NCBI GenBank assembly: GCA_015852425.1
Contig: JAAAIG010000101.1
Coordinates: 4,660 to 67,988 of the forward strand
Length of the DNA: 63,329 nucleotides
Direction: 5' to 3'
Source of the DNA: Gryganskiella cystojenkinii
Lineage: Eukaryota > Mortierellomycota > Mortierellomycetes > Mortierellales > Mortierellaceae
How positions within the stretch are numbered: position 1 is the first letter of the stretch; each line of letters starts with the position of its first letter. The notes beneath the pieces are model-generated. The model searched no databases, was not told the DNA's origin, and saw only the letters and a list, made by a program, of their open reading frames with translations. A program made the position numbers and the translations under genes. Of the stretch, positions 32,601 through 43,200 are shown one piece after another.

Positions 32601-34901
32601 TGTGGTGGGCCTGTTTTCGCATCAGCGAGAAGTTGAGCGGCATGTCGCTCGATTGATTGCCAATCTTGCGCTCTATGGTAAGAACACAGGATCGTATTTC
32701 AAGGACCGATTTTTCTTATGCCTTCTCTTCTTGAAACTGACCATGTTTGTGTTTGTCGTGAATAGAACAAAACAAGTTGGCACTTCTTACTGGGGATGGC
32801 TCGCCCACTGATCATGTCAATCCTGAGCTCACACCTAGCCCCGGATCCCAGTCTGCTGCTCTACCGCAGCGCTTCTCAACCCCTTCGCCATCCCCACGTC
32901 GCGCTAGAGGAAACGTCATTCCGACGCTACTCTTTATCGGCGCACTCACATTGGAAAGGGCACATGGTAACAACAGCGATGGTGCCCCTCATCTTCCTCA
33001 AGATCAGGAAACCATCGATTTTATGAACGATGGAAGCAACACAACAGTGCCTTTTGATCCCGGCCACGTTACTCCGAGCAAGTCTGCTCCCTCTGAGAGT
33101 GATCATGACTCCACCGTGGGTGGCCTGCAGGACCCTCAAGACGATGAGGTGTCGGAATGGACGACTATCCCGGGTATGGAGGACATTCAGAGGCACATTA
33201 TCCGAGCGATTGATAATCTTATGACTGTGGTCATGGAGGATCCCGAGTCCAGCCAGAGCTTCAAGGTCTTTTCCAAAATATGGCCGACTCTTGGGTTGAT
33301 TAAGACGATACAGATGACCAACCAAGACGAGGACACACAGAGGAGAGCGACCCATGTGCTCACTACTTTGATCCAGCAACAACAAATCCACGGCAGTACC
33401 TTGGCGGCAGTGCAGCAGCCGCAACAGCAACAGTCACTTCAGGAGGACGAGTCAGCTCATGATTCTATTTCGGTTGCGGAGGACGAGCGAGTCAAGCACG
33501 TCAAACCAGTTCTGGTCGACAACGCGTCCACTAAAGCCCAGGCTGAGCAGGAGCGTCTCGAGCAGGAACGTATGGAGAAGGAACAAGCCTCTCAGAAACG
33601 TATAGAGGACGAACGACGTGAGCAAGAGCGTCTTGAGACTGAGCGAAGCGAACTGGAGAAACAGCGTCGTGAACAAGAACGAGTTGAACAAGAGCGTTTA
33701 GAGACCAAACGTCGTGAGGAGGAACGAATTGAACAGGCGCGTATTGATTCCGAGCGTCGTGAACAGGAGGAGCGAGCTAAACAAGAACGTCTGGAGGCTG
33801 AACAAGCGGAAAAGAATCGTCTCAAGGCTGAGAGCGTTGAAAAGAAACGAGCTGAGGCTGAACGTCTGGAACAAGAACGTCTTGAGACCGAGCGGCGTTT
33901 GGAACAGCAGCGGATCGAGGCTGAACAAAGCGAGAAGAAGCGTATCAAGGCCGAGCGCGCAGAGAAGAAACGCCTTGAGCAAGAACGTCTTGAGACCGAG
34001 CGTTTGGAACAGCAACGGATCGAAGCTGAACAAGCCGAGAAGAAGCGTCTCAAGACCGAGCGTGCAGAGAAGAAACGTCTTGAGCAAGAGCGTCTTGAAC
34101 AGGAACGGATCGAGGCTGAGCAAGCCGAGAAGAAGCGTGTCAAGGCCGAACGCGCAGAGAAGAAACGTCTTGAGCAAGAACGTCTTGAACAGCAACGGAT
34201 TGAGGCCGAGAAAGCAGAGAAAAAGCGTCTAGTACAAGAACGTATCGAAAAAGAGCGTTTGGAAAAGGAACGTCTCGAACAAGAACGTCTCGAACAGGAA
34301 CGTCTCGAACAGGAACGTCTCGAACAGGAACGTCTCGAACAGGAACGTCTCGAANNNNNNNNNNNNNNNNNNNNNNNNNNNNNNNNNNNNNNNNNNNNNN
34401 NNNNNNNNNNNNNNNNNNNNNNNNNNNNNNNNNNNNNNNNNNNNNNNNNNNNAACAGGAGCAAATCCGCCTCGAGAAGGAACGGGTAGAAAAAGAACGTG
34501 TTGAGGAGGAAGAGCGAAAGGAAGTCGAGCGGCTTGAGCAGCAACGAATCGACAGGGACCGAGCCGAAGAAGAGCGTAAGCATCAAGAGGGTATGGAAAT
34601 AGAAAGGCTTCAAGCCGAGAAAGATGAACAGAAGCATCAAGAGAAAAAAGCACTGGAACAACAAAATATAGCAAGCAAACCAACCAAACAGGAATCCGCC
34701 AAAGAAACGCATTCGTCGTCTAAGGAACCTGTACCCGCTGTCCCAGAAGAGCAAGACAGTGAAGAGTTTGATCTGAACGAAGCCAGCATAGACACCTCGA
34801 TCAAGACAACCCATAGCTCTGAGGAACCGTCTACTAGTCAAGATGACGAGGCCAAACCTAAGGAGAAGGCCAAGAAGAAGAAGAAAAAGTCTGCAAAGTA
34901 G
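29627..34901 (+). CDS. FYVE zinc finger - armadillo repeat - Glu/Arg-rich helix protein
   Basis: Eight exons: 29627-30463, 30774-30790, 30930-31080, 31209-31254, 31343-31468, 31566-31799, 31907-32677, 32766-34901; 1,257 residues precede the gap and about 149 follow it. Residues 1-255 are disordered and rich in Pro, Ser, Gln. A FYVE domain at about 265-330 has all signatures: WVPD, the pair CHIC, RRKHHCRQCG and RVCTNC; these bind PI3P on endosomes or vacuoles. Residues 336-730 are armadillo-like helices ([52 protein letters not shown]). From about residue 985 the chain is a near-continuous Glu/Arg/Lys heptad-like helix (EQERLE repeats), then an acidic and Lys-rich tail. The 17-nt exon 2 encodes HHCRQ plus part of Cys. 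The gap breaks the frame by one base, so its recorded length is wrong. I do not recognise a named orthologue. Confidence 0.82.
33541..34600 (+). repeat. Coding repeats, Glu/Arg/Gln helix
   Basis: Degenerate in-phase repeats encode EQERLE-type units. From about 34273 to the gap they become perfect 15-bp units (GAACAGGAACGTCTC); further upstream (33890-34250) a longer unit of roughly 66-75 bp with EQAEKKRLK recurs. High similarity of adjacent units explains why the assembly collapsed into a gap here. Confidence 0.85.
34355..34452. other. Assembly gap (98 N) inside the FYVE-ARM coding region
   Basis: The frame entering the gap (…CTCGAA at 34354) and the frame leaving it (AACAGGAGCAAATC from 34453, continuing to the stop at 34899-34901) differ by one base. 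The true insert must have a different length, presumably a whole number of 15-bp units. Confidence 1.
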
Positions 34902-35295
34902 AAGACGGTTTTTTTTGTTGCAACAACATAATCACATAATCGAAAGATTGCAACTGTCCTTTATCTCTTTAGAAAACTATTAGTTTTTTTTTTCTTTTTC
35001 TTTTTTTTTAAAAAAAATCTACTGTCGACCAGAATAAGGTGGCCAGAACAAAATATGATAACCATCTGATCTGGCAGTAACGAGGAATATGCAGGTTGCC
35101 GTGGGGTTGGAGAAGCACGTGCCCTCGTAGCGCGCCATATTTTAACTTTATTCCTGAACATCAAAGCAAATGCTGTCCCCAATGAATGCTAAATCCTTCC
35201 CATTACTACTCTTTTCTGAACGCATAGTTCAATTAATATCTGCCTAAGCACATACCTCATTGCCCCTCCACTCATAGCTTCATCAGGACCTCAAC
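34902..35295. promoter_or_regulatory. Intergenic, FYVE-ARM 3' flank and Josephin promoter
   Basis: 394 bp. Mixed A/T homopolymer runs at 34985-35020 are 3' flank. CACGTG lies at 35116-35121, 175 bp upstream of the Josephin ATG. No open frame of note. Confidence 0.5.
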
Positions 35296-36461
35296 ATGTA
35301 CCACGAATGCCAAAATCAGGGACAATGTGGCAAGGTAAAAAAAATAGTTGCAGTCTTCAAATTCGCATTGGGCATTGACGATTCAAAGACTTTGCCAACA
35401 TGTTACATATGTGACTTCTCACATTGATATCAAATGTCAACCCAGCATACGTTGAATAACTTGGTAGGTGCATGCTTGTCCATTTACAAGCGTAAGGATA
35501 GCTGAAGTCGCACGAACAAGTGCCTCATAGAGTCTCATCTTCTGAGGGTAAACGTCTTTTTTTTCGTATCTGACCTCTCTACATGCAATGCCTTGATCAA
35601 CTCTAGCTGCAGGGGCCTGTGTTCAGCATTGCTGATCTAGACACGATCGCAGAGAACCTTCGACAGGTAGCACAGGAGGACCTTCAACGGACAATGTGGA
35701 AAAATCCGTATAAAAGCCCTCTGTGCGTTCACCTTGATCTTGTGACGATAAAAACCCTTTTTCAGTTTTTGGGGAAGCCTAAATATGCTAACTGTAATGT
35801 CGATTTAAATTTTAGGGGTATGGGGTACTATGATGTGAGTGTTCTGGAAGCAGCCTTGAATCAACAGGATTGCACGCTGGCCTGGTTTGATGCACGTCTC
35901 GGTATGTGGAGTACTTTTTTTAGAAAGCTGCCTTGTTTTGTGTCACGTTGTGGGGTATTTTTACACAGTTTTGTCCGCGTTTATTTAAATACGGATTTTT
36001 TGTTAGATATTGGAGAATACTTGAGCAAACAGGATGACTCTATGGTCGGGCTAATCGTTCATATTCCGACGTCGCCAAGGTGGATTCCGTTCTGGAAGGG
36101 TCAACATTGGTTTGGGATCCTTCGACTACCTGATGGTACCTATGTCGACCTGGATTCGAGGCTATCAGGGCCATCAACGTTCCAGGGATATGAAGATGTA
36201 AGGGAAATAATGAACGCAAAACGCCTTTAGCAAACGGAACTCTATTTGTTCGGATGTGATGCAATAAGGAAGGCAACGACTATTCTGTTGACAAGCCTCT
36301 GCTCTATTTTTTTTTTATCATTGATTTTCACACAATAGACGATATCGTTTCTGGGGAACATGTTGAGTCAGGGGGGTCGGCTTTTCCTCGTCCATCGTTC
36401 ACCCAAGACAGAAACGGTCGAGGCAACGGCGGAAAGGGTACCACAGCAAAATAACAAATAA
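35296..36461 (+). CDS. JOSD: Josephin-domain deubiquitinase (JOSD-like)
   Basis: Six exons (35296-35334, 35446-35463, 35607-35707, 35816-35901, 36007-36197, 36339-36461) give 185 residues, the size of animal JOSD1/2. The catalytic start MYHECQNQGQCGK runs into HTLNNL (18-nt exon 2) and LQGPVFSIADLD, matching the Josephin pattern Q-x4-C-x2-H-x-L-N-N. Cys11 is the predicted nucleophile, Gln6 the oxyanion residue and His115 (GQHWFGI) the general base. The third triad position reads YVDLDS, so Asp129 replaces the usual Asn. GMGYYDVSVLEAAL and FLGNMLSQGGRLFLV complete the fold. Introns 3 and 4 are 108 and 105 nt, multiples of three without stops, so a naive single ORF at 35619-36230 wrongly includes them; the ATATGCTAAC branch site and homology both support splicing. 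Confidence 0.86.
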
Positions 36462-36950
36462 AAAGAGTATAATTTATCATGCCTTTTGAGGGTTGCCACG
36501 GTATTTTTTCTGCTTCTTTCTGTTCTTTCTTTTTCTTTTCTCTCTCTTCCACTCCTATTTTCCTCTTCCAACACTCCCTCCACTTGAAACACCCTCCAGC
36601 GCTGGCTCTTTAAGCCGAGCACTTTTTCATTCCGTCTCACCCTCAACTTTGCATCCGGTGATTGCCACTGCAGCTACCTGTGTCTCCTTTTTATTTCACT
36701 CACGCATACACCACTCGCTCGAGCGACTCTACAAGGTATACGCAAACATATTCTTCTCCATCTTTTTCCCTTTGTTATAGCTTTTCCGAACTGAGAACCT
36801 TGGCATTTTTATTTTTATTTTTTCATCTGTGCAGATCCACTGACTCCATTCTTCCGTTTTTTTTATTCTATTATTTATTTTAATTTCTTGATTTTTTGTA
36901 TTTTCCACTTTCTCGGCAACAAACAAAAGGAAGGAAAAAAATTCGGAAGG
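36462..36950 (+). promoter_or_regulatory. Argonaute upstream region
   Basis: 489 bp between the Josephin stop and the Argonaute ATG. It is dominated by T/C-rich tracts (36500-36600, 36755-36905), typical of fungal promoters and leaders. No TATA box close to the start, no RNA gene and no credible ORF. Confidence 0.5.
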
Positions 36951-39900
36951 ATGTCAGCAGCACCTATCCGACTGACGGAACTGGTCAAGCGCCCGAATGT
37001 GGGCACTGCTGGTGACAAGGTCCAGATCCGATCCAACTTTTTCGAGGTCACCAACCTTCCAAACATTACGATCCATCATTTCGATGTCACCATCACGCCG
37101 GAGGTGCCTCCACCTGTTAATCGCAGGGTCTTTCGACAATTTGTCGACCAATTTCGAGTCTCGGATCTCCAAGGTGTTCGTCCTGTTTATGATGGTCGAA
37201 AAAACCTCTTCTCCGCCGCAGCCTTGCCATTTGATAGCCGAACTTTCGAGGTAACTGTGCGCAAAAGGCGTGTGATGGGTCACGCCTGATTAATGACTCC
37301 CACTATCTTCTTTTTCACTGATTATACTGATTAAACGATAGCAACCACACCTTTTTGTAATGCAACTTGCTATTCCCTACTCTAGGTTGTCCTCCCTGGC
37401 GACATGCGTCCAAAGTCGTCACCTTTGACCGACCCTGTCCCAAGCTTCAAACTCAAGATCAAGAAAGTCGCCACAATCAACCTCGAAGAACTCGCGCGGT
37501 TTCTCCGCGGTAAGTCTCCGTTCACCAACAATTGTCTGACCTCCATCATGGCCTTGGACGTCCTGATCCACCATGAGCCGGCTATGCTGTACCAGACCCT
37601 TGGTCGTTCATTCTTTACACCTAAGGGGTGTCAGCTCCTCGGAGGAGGCTTGGATGTCTGGCGTGGATATTACCAGTCCATGCGGCCTACTCCCGGTAAG
37701 ATGATGATTAACGTGGACGTGTCTGCAACGGCCTTCTACCAGAAGGCTCCTCTGATCGAGCTCGTGGTACAGATCCTTGGTCTACGCAACATTGGTAAGA
37801 ATCTTCTTTTGATATGTGTTGCTCTCTCTAGTTTATGAAATACGCTCATACTAATATGGCCCACCATGCACACACTTGCAACCGAATAGCCGACCTGCTC
37901 AAAGCTACTGCTTTAAACATGAAAAAGGTCGAACGCATGACCAAGGGACTGAGAATCCAACCCACTCATCGCCAACGCGCCACAAAGACGTTCCGAATCT
38001 CGCGCCTGTCCACGACATCGGCCAGTGAGACGACGTTCCTTCAACTCCAGCAAAAGGATCCAAACACGGAACCTGTGGAAGTCAAGATGAGTGTCGCGAC
38101 CTACTTCAAGGATGCCTACAACATCACCCTCCAATATCCGATGCTTCCCTGTGCCGTCGTCGGAAGGGGCGCAATGCTGCCACTCGAGGTCTGCTTCGTT
38201 GTCGAGGGCCAACGATTTCCTAAGAAACTCGACGACCGTCAGACTGCAGAGATGATCAAGTTTACTCAGCAACCGCCTCTGGAACGAGCCAACAAGATAA
38301 GAGAAGGCCTTCACATCTTGAACTACGATAACAATGACTACTTGAAGGACTTTGGTCTCAAGGTCTCGGACCAGATGACTACCGTTCAGGCACGAATCCT
38401 GAAGGCTCCGACTATCAACTATCGTCCTTCGTCACGCGAAGCCTCCATTGTTCCCAAAAACGGAGCCTGGAACCTCATCAACAAGAAGGTCCTTGAAGGG
38501 GCCAAGCTGCAATCGTGGGGCGTGATTGTGTACGGATCCGAGCGTGACTTGCCTCGAGCCAAGGCCAATGAATTCATACGCGAACTAGTCACAACTTGTG
38601 TCGATACGGGGATGGAGATCAGCAACAAGAACCCGCCTGTCACTTATTGCAACCCTCACAGTGATATCGAAAGATCTTTGAGAGAGATCTGGACCAAGGC
38701 CGGGGACGCGGTCCAGATGAAGCCACAGCTGCTGATGTGTATCCTCCCCAATACCGGTGTTCCTCTGTATGCCGAAATCAAGCGGATCACCGACACGGTG
38801 ATTGGCATTTCGTCCCAATGCATCCAAATGAAGCATACATATCAGCCCAAGAAGCAGTACTGTGCGAACGTTTGTCTCAAGATGAATGTCAAGATTGGCG
38901 GAGTCAACTTGAGACTCGCCCCGAGATCGCTCCCTTTCTTGGAAGAAGGCACCGCCACGATCCTCTTTGGCGCCGATGTTACGCATCCTGCACCAGGTTA
39001 GACATTCATGCCGCTCTATAACTTCTATTGCTTTTAACAGCTCAGGTATTATTAATAATACTTGTTTATTTTATATTTTTTGGATTTAATTTTTGTACTT
39101 GTTCATAGGTGATGCCATCCGACCGTCCATTGCCTGTCTAACGGCCTCAATGGACGGTAAGGCTGCACGGTATGCTGCTACAGTCCGCACACAAACAGCA
39201 CGCCAGGAAACCATGGCATCTCTCGCCGAGATGACCATTGAGCTTCTTAAAGCCTTCTACTCATCCACCAAGAAAAAACCAGCAAAGATCCTTTTTTATC
39301 GAGACGGAGTGGCAGAGGGCCAGTTTGCAGAGGTGGTTCGGGTCGAGATCGCGGCTCTGAAAGAAGCCTTCAATACTCTCGGGGCTGATTACAAGCCCAA
39401 GTTGACGTTTGTCGTCGTGCAGAAGCGACATCATGCTCGGTTCTTTCCTATTCGACGTGAAGAAGGAGACAGGACTGGTAATTGTTTGCCTGGCACTGTG
39501 ATCGATACCGGGATCGTGCACCCATTTGAGTTTGATTTCTACCTTCAGAGTCATGCAGGTTTGCTGGGCACATCGCGACCAGCCCATTATCATGTCCTGC
39601 ACGACGAAAATGACTTCAAGGCCGATGAGCTTCAAGAGTTTACTTACAGGCTGTGTCACCTCTACGCTCGCTGCACTCGAACGGTCTCCATGGCTCCACC
39701 AGCCTACTACGCTCATTTGGTCGCAGCACGAGCGCGATTTCACGCCAAGGGTGAACAGTGGAACGAATCGTTGTCGACGGACACGAGCACTGGGGACGCT
39801 TCGACGTACGCCCGGGTCAAGAACGAGCTCACTCATGGTACGAATATTCATCAAGTCAAAACAAGAATCTTCGCTAGGAAAGCTTGTTGTCCTTGAATGC

Positions 39901-39955
39901 AAGAACTAACTCTTGTTTTTTTGATATTCTGTTGATAGTGATGTGGTTCATGTAG
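36951..39955 (+). CDS. AGO: Argonaute, slicer-competent
   Basis: Five exons (36951-37250, 37386-37794, 37890-38996, 39109-39837, 39939-39955) give 853 residues. Order: ArgoN (about 1-125), linker 1/DUF1785 (about 150-205), PAZ (about 260-340), linker 2, MID (about 420-560) and PIWI (about 560-853). The catalytic tetrad is complete: Asp599 in FGADVTHP, Glu639 in ARQE, Asp671 in YRDGVAEGQF and His808 in YYAHLVAARARFH. The C-terminus HVMWFM resembles the MYFA-type ending and is supplied by a 17-nt last coding exon. It would load small RNAs and cleave or silence targets. There is no long Gly/Arg-rich N-terminal extension. No Dicer or RNA-dependent RNA polymerase gene lies in the window. The exon 3 donor is GTTAGA, weaker than its neighbours. 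Confidence 0.95.
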
Positions 39956-40296
39956 GGAAAAAAAAAAAAAAAAAAAATGCTTTGATTGCTCACGAACGAC
40001 CAACCAACAACAAACTAGCGCAACCTTTTGGGTACTATCCCCATTCCATGATATCAAAGCTGAAACAGCCTTGCAGGACGATGGACACTTGCATTCGAAT
40101 ACGAGACAGCTAAGAAAAACAAAAAAAACTTGCAAATTATAGCAGAGAAAACGATCGCCAAAGAGGCATTTCATTAAAAAGAATTTGCAATAAACAAAAA
40201 AAGTGCCGACGGGTATTGAAATAGCGACATGAATTATTCACAAGGCCATGGACAATTTTCGTTTGTTTTGTTTGATTACAAAAGATAAATATCTGC
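39956..40296. other. Convergent 3' flanks of Argonaute and FNIP
   Basis: 341 bp between stop codons, with an A run at 39958-39977 and mixed A/T sequence containing AATAAA-like signals on both strands near 40187-40195. No gene seen. Confidence 0.6.
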
Positions 40297-43200
40297 TCAC
40301 TCAAAGACACCAACGACAAGATCATCATAGGTCGAGGCCACGGCAAGGACCAAAGGCATGTCCGAACTCTGAAGTCCCAATAGTGTCGACATGGCGTCCA
40401 AGGTCGGGTGCATCCTTAGAACCTCACTGTCTCGGGTTAAGGACGAGAGCATCCGACTGTACTGGTATAGTTGATAGAGGCGGTCTTCCAGATAGTTTAG
40501 ACACTATTTTTTCAGATATAGGATAGAGAGGGAGAGCGTGTGTGTGGGGGGGGGGGGGTACAATTAGCATTGTTTTAACAGGAACCAGTAGACAAGTAGA
40601 CATGAGATGACCCCCTTCAGAGTGAAATAAACTGTTACCATCTCGGCTGCAAGACCGTTCCGAGAGAGGTCCAACATCTGATGCAGCGTCACGTCCAAGA
40701 ACGAACTTGCTACGTTTGGTATCCGTACGACGTGTTCGCCTTTACTCATCAGTTCCCCCAAACCAGCGCCTATCCCACTCGTCTCGTTTTCGTGATGACT
40801 CAAATACTGATGAAGACCGGACATGGCTCCGACAGTGCCTGCTCCACCGTTCAGTCTACCACCGCCAAACGATCCAGAGATCATCCTTGGAGACAACGAC
40901 GGTGCAGATGAAGCTAGGAGACTGCATGCGGGCGAGGCTCGCGCACAAAAGACGTTACACTTCATCGTGTTCGCATCTGCGACAATACAAACGGTAGATT
41001 GAATCTTTTCCTGAACCTCGAAATGACGCATGGTCTCCTTCATGTCTGTTTCCATGAAATCCATAAAGTCGAAACGGGGGACACCCATCAATGCAAAATC
41101 GGGCATGTAATGGTCGCAATAGGGGGCCATCAGAGACCGACCGTAGGATTTACAAAAGAGGACATCTGCTGGCAAGATCTTGTCCTCGGTATTGATGTTG
41201 GGGACTGCTCCACCTGGTCCTGATTTCATATTTTTTTCGAAAGAGGCTGCAGACAGAGGGGGTCCTGGTGTCGTGGCAGGAGTCGTGGGGATGTTGTTAT
41301 TGACTGCTGTCGCAGTATTGATACCCAAGCCTCCACCGTTCACTGACTTTGATAATGAAGAAGATGGGTCGGTCGAAGTTGATGATAGCAACGAAGGCTG
41401 AGGAGGCGGATATGCCATGGAGGCCGTATGAGTCAACGATGTATAAGACGCCGGTGAAGGTACTGGTGGGAATGTATAAAGAACACGCGAGGCCGGTAAG
41501 GGAACATTTGCCAAAATCTCATGAGGTGCTGGAACTAACCCAGGCTCACGATCCGATCCTGTCGCCGCCGATTTCAAATTCGTGTGTGAGTTTTCTGTAG
41601 CCAGAGTATCAGAAGACTGGGTCCTGGATCGCATCGTGTCGACGCGCGGATTATGCTGGGGTGCTGTAAGATGACCACCTGCAGGTCCCCCTGTAGTTGA
41701 GAGATGGGTTTGGGAGGACGATGAAGCAAGCGGTTGTGGTTGTTGCTGACCAGGTCCGGTTTCATCTCCTTGTGCAGAAGCTCGATCTGAATCCGGACGG
41801 CTGTCGATCGTCATGGGCGAGGTAGGTCGTGAATGATAAGGTGTCGATTCCGTTGATAACGAGTCCCTGCTTTCGACACGAGGCCGTGTCGTATCAAACA
41901 GAGGTCTCCGTGAGACTGACGGTGTAATCGGTCGATCGTTGTGATGGGGTAGAATCGGGGTCGTCGGTTCGCCGATAGCAGTCAGCCTGGACGAAACTGA
42001 GGCTCGGGTGACAGAGGACGATCCACGGGTGCTCGAGGACACAAAAGTATCGATCCGGGGTCGCTTGGGTATATTGATCGATCGCACCATAGTCGCGGGA
42101 CTACCACTCTCGTAATCCTCATGAATACCTTGGTGCATCCGCGAGGGCTTTGGTGGGTTCAAAAGCGAATCCGGATCCTCCTTGACCTCGGTCACAGACT
42201 GAAAGACTTCATTGCATCGGATGAAATAACTGAGGACAAACAACAGTCGCCGGACATAGTTTCCATTCGAGCCCACGACGATCGTCCTGCTGATCCTCGA
42301 CGAGGTCCCAATGTTGCCGTAGAGATCGCTTAATTGCGCCCAGAGTGGGTCGTATCCTCCTTGAGCCGTTACTCGTGTTGAGGATTCCTCTGGGGGTGCC
42401 ACTGTTGGAACCCAAGAAACGTGATGGCGAAGGACAGCCGAGATGACCTCAGAAATTAATTGACTGGAAGCTGGACTGTCTTCCATAAGGTGATTGAGTT
42501 CAGAGATGAACGAGGCAGAGTAAGTTGCTCTCTTGCTCGGGTATGTGTGGATATTGAGCCAGAGAGGCGACTAAATGCAAGTATGATAGCGCAAAGAGAA
42601 AAGAAAAAGTCGAGTCGCTCTGTCAATTACCGATTTTTTATGTGCCTGCAATCCATGATCTGTTGTTTTCCTGCTGTCGATGATATGCGTATAATAACAA
42701 AAGTCATCAATGAACCATAAATTTCGTTGGTGTCTGCGCCAAAGGCATTTTGATCGTACCTGAATTCGTGGAGCACTGTAAAGTTCGTAGAGCGATTGCT
42801 GGAATCGAGCCACAGCCTCAAGTATCCTTGTCTCGTGTTGAAAGATGAGTCGAGCCAAGTCTGGTATTGATCGAGCATGTCCACTTCCTGAGCCATTTCC
42901 TTTCTAAAAGTGAGAAAACAACAATGAAAAAAGACGATATGATGTCAGAGATAAAGAGTAGGGTGGCCGCTCCATCTATAATTGACAATCTCTCGCTTTG
43001 AAAAGAAGTGACTTGACTCTGTCTTTCACTTACCGCCATCATAATCCTGTTCCTGCAAACGGGCAAGAGCAACTCCTGATACAATGCCTGAAGATGGTGT
43101 AGTCGGCTCTCAATCAAGGCGAAATGAGAAAAGATGAACTCCCGTAGCCGAACATTATCCCGTACATCGATGAAAACAGCGATTGAATAAAACCTGGACC

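Noticed and set aside
33592..34683. Minus-strand open frame of 363 residues rich in Ser-Arg-Arg
   Set aside because: It is the antisense of the Glu/Arg-coding repeats in the FYVE-ARM gene and spans the gap; repeat composition alone keeps it open.
35619..36230. Single-exon reading of the Josephin region
   Set aside because: It lacks the catalytic Cys, contains two segments that interrupt conserved strands, and these segments have intron borders and a branch site.
40540..40558. GT repeat and G run near 40540-40558 and G run at 61331-61345 as G-quadruplex elements
   Set aside because: The first lies inside an FNIP intron and both are single homopolymers rather than four spaced G tracts; no functional claim is supported.
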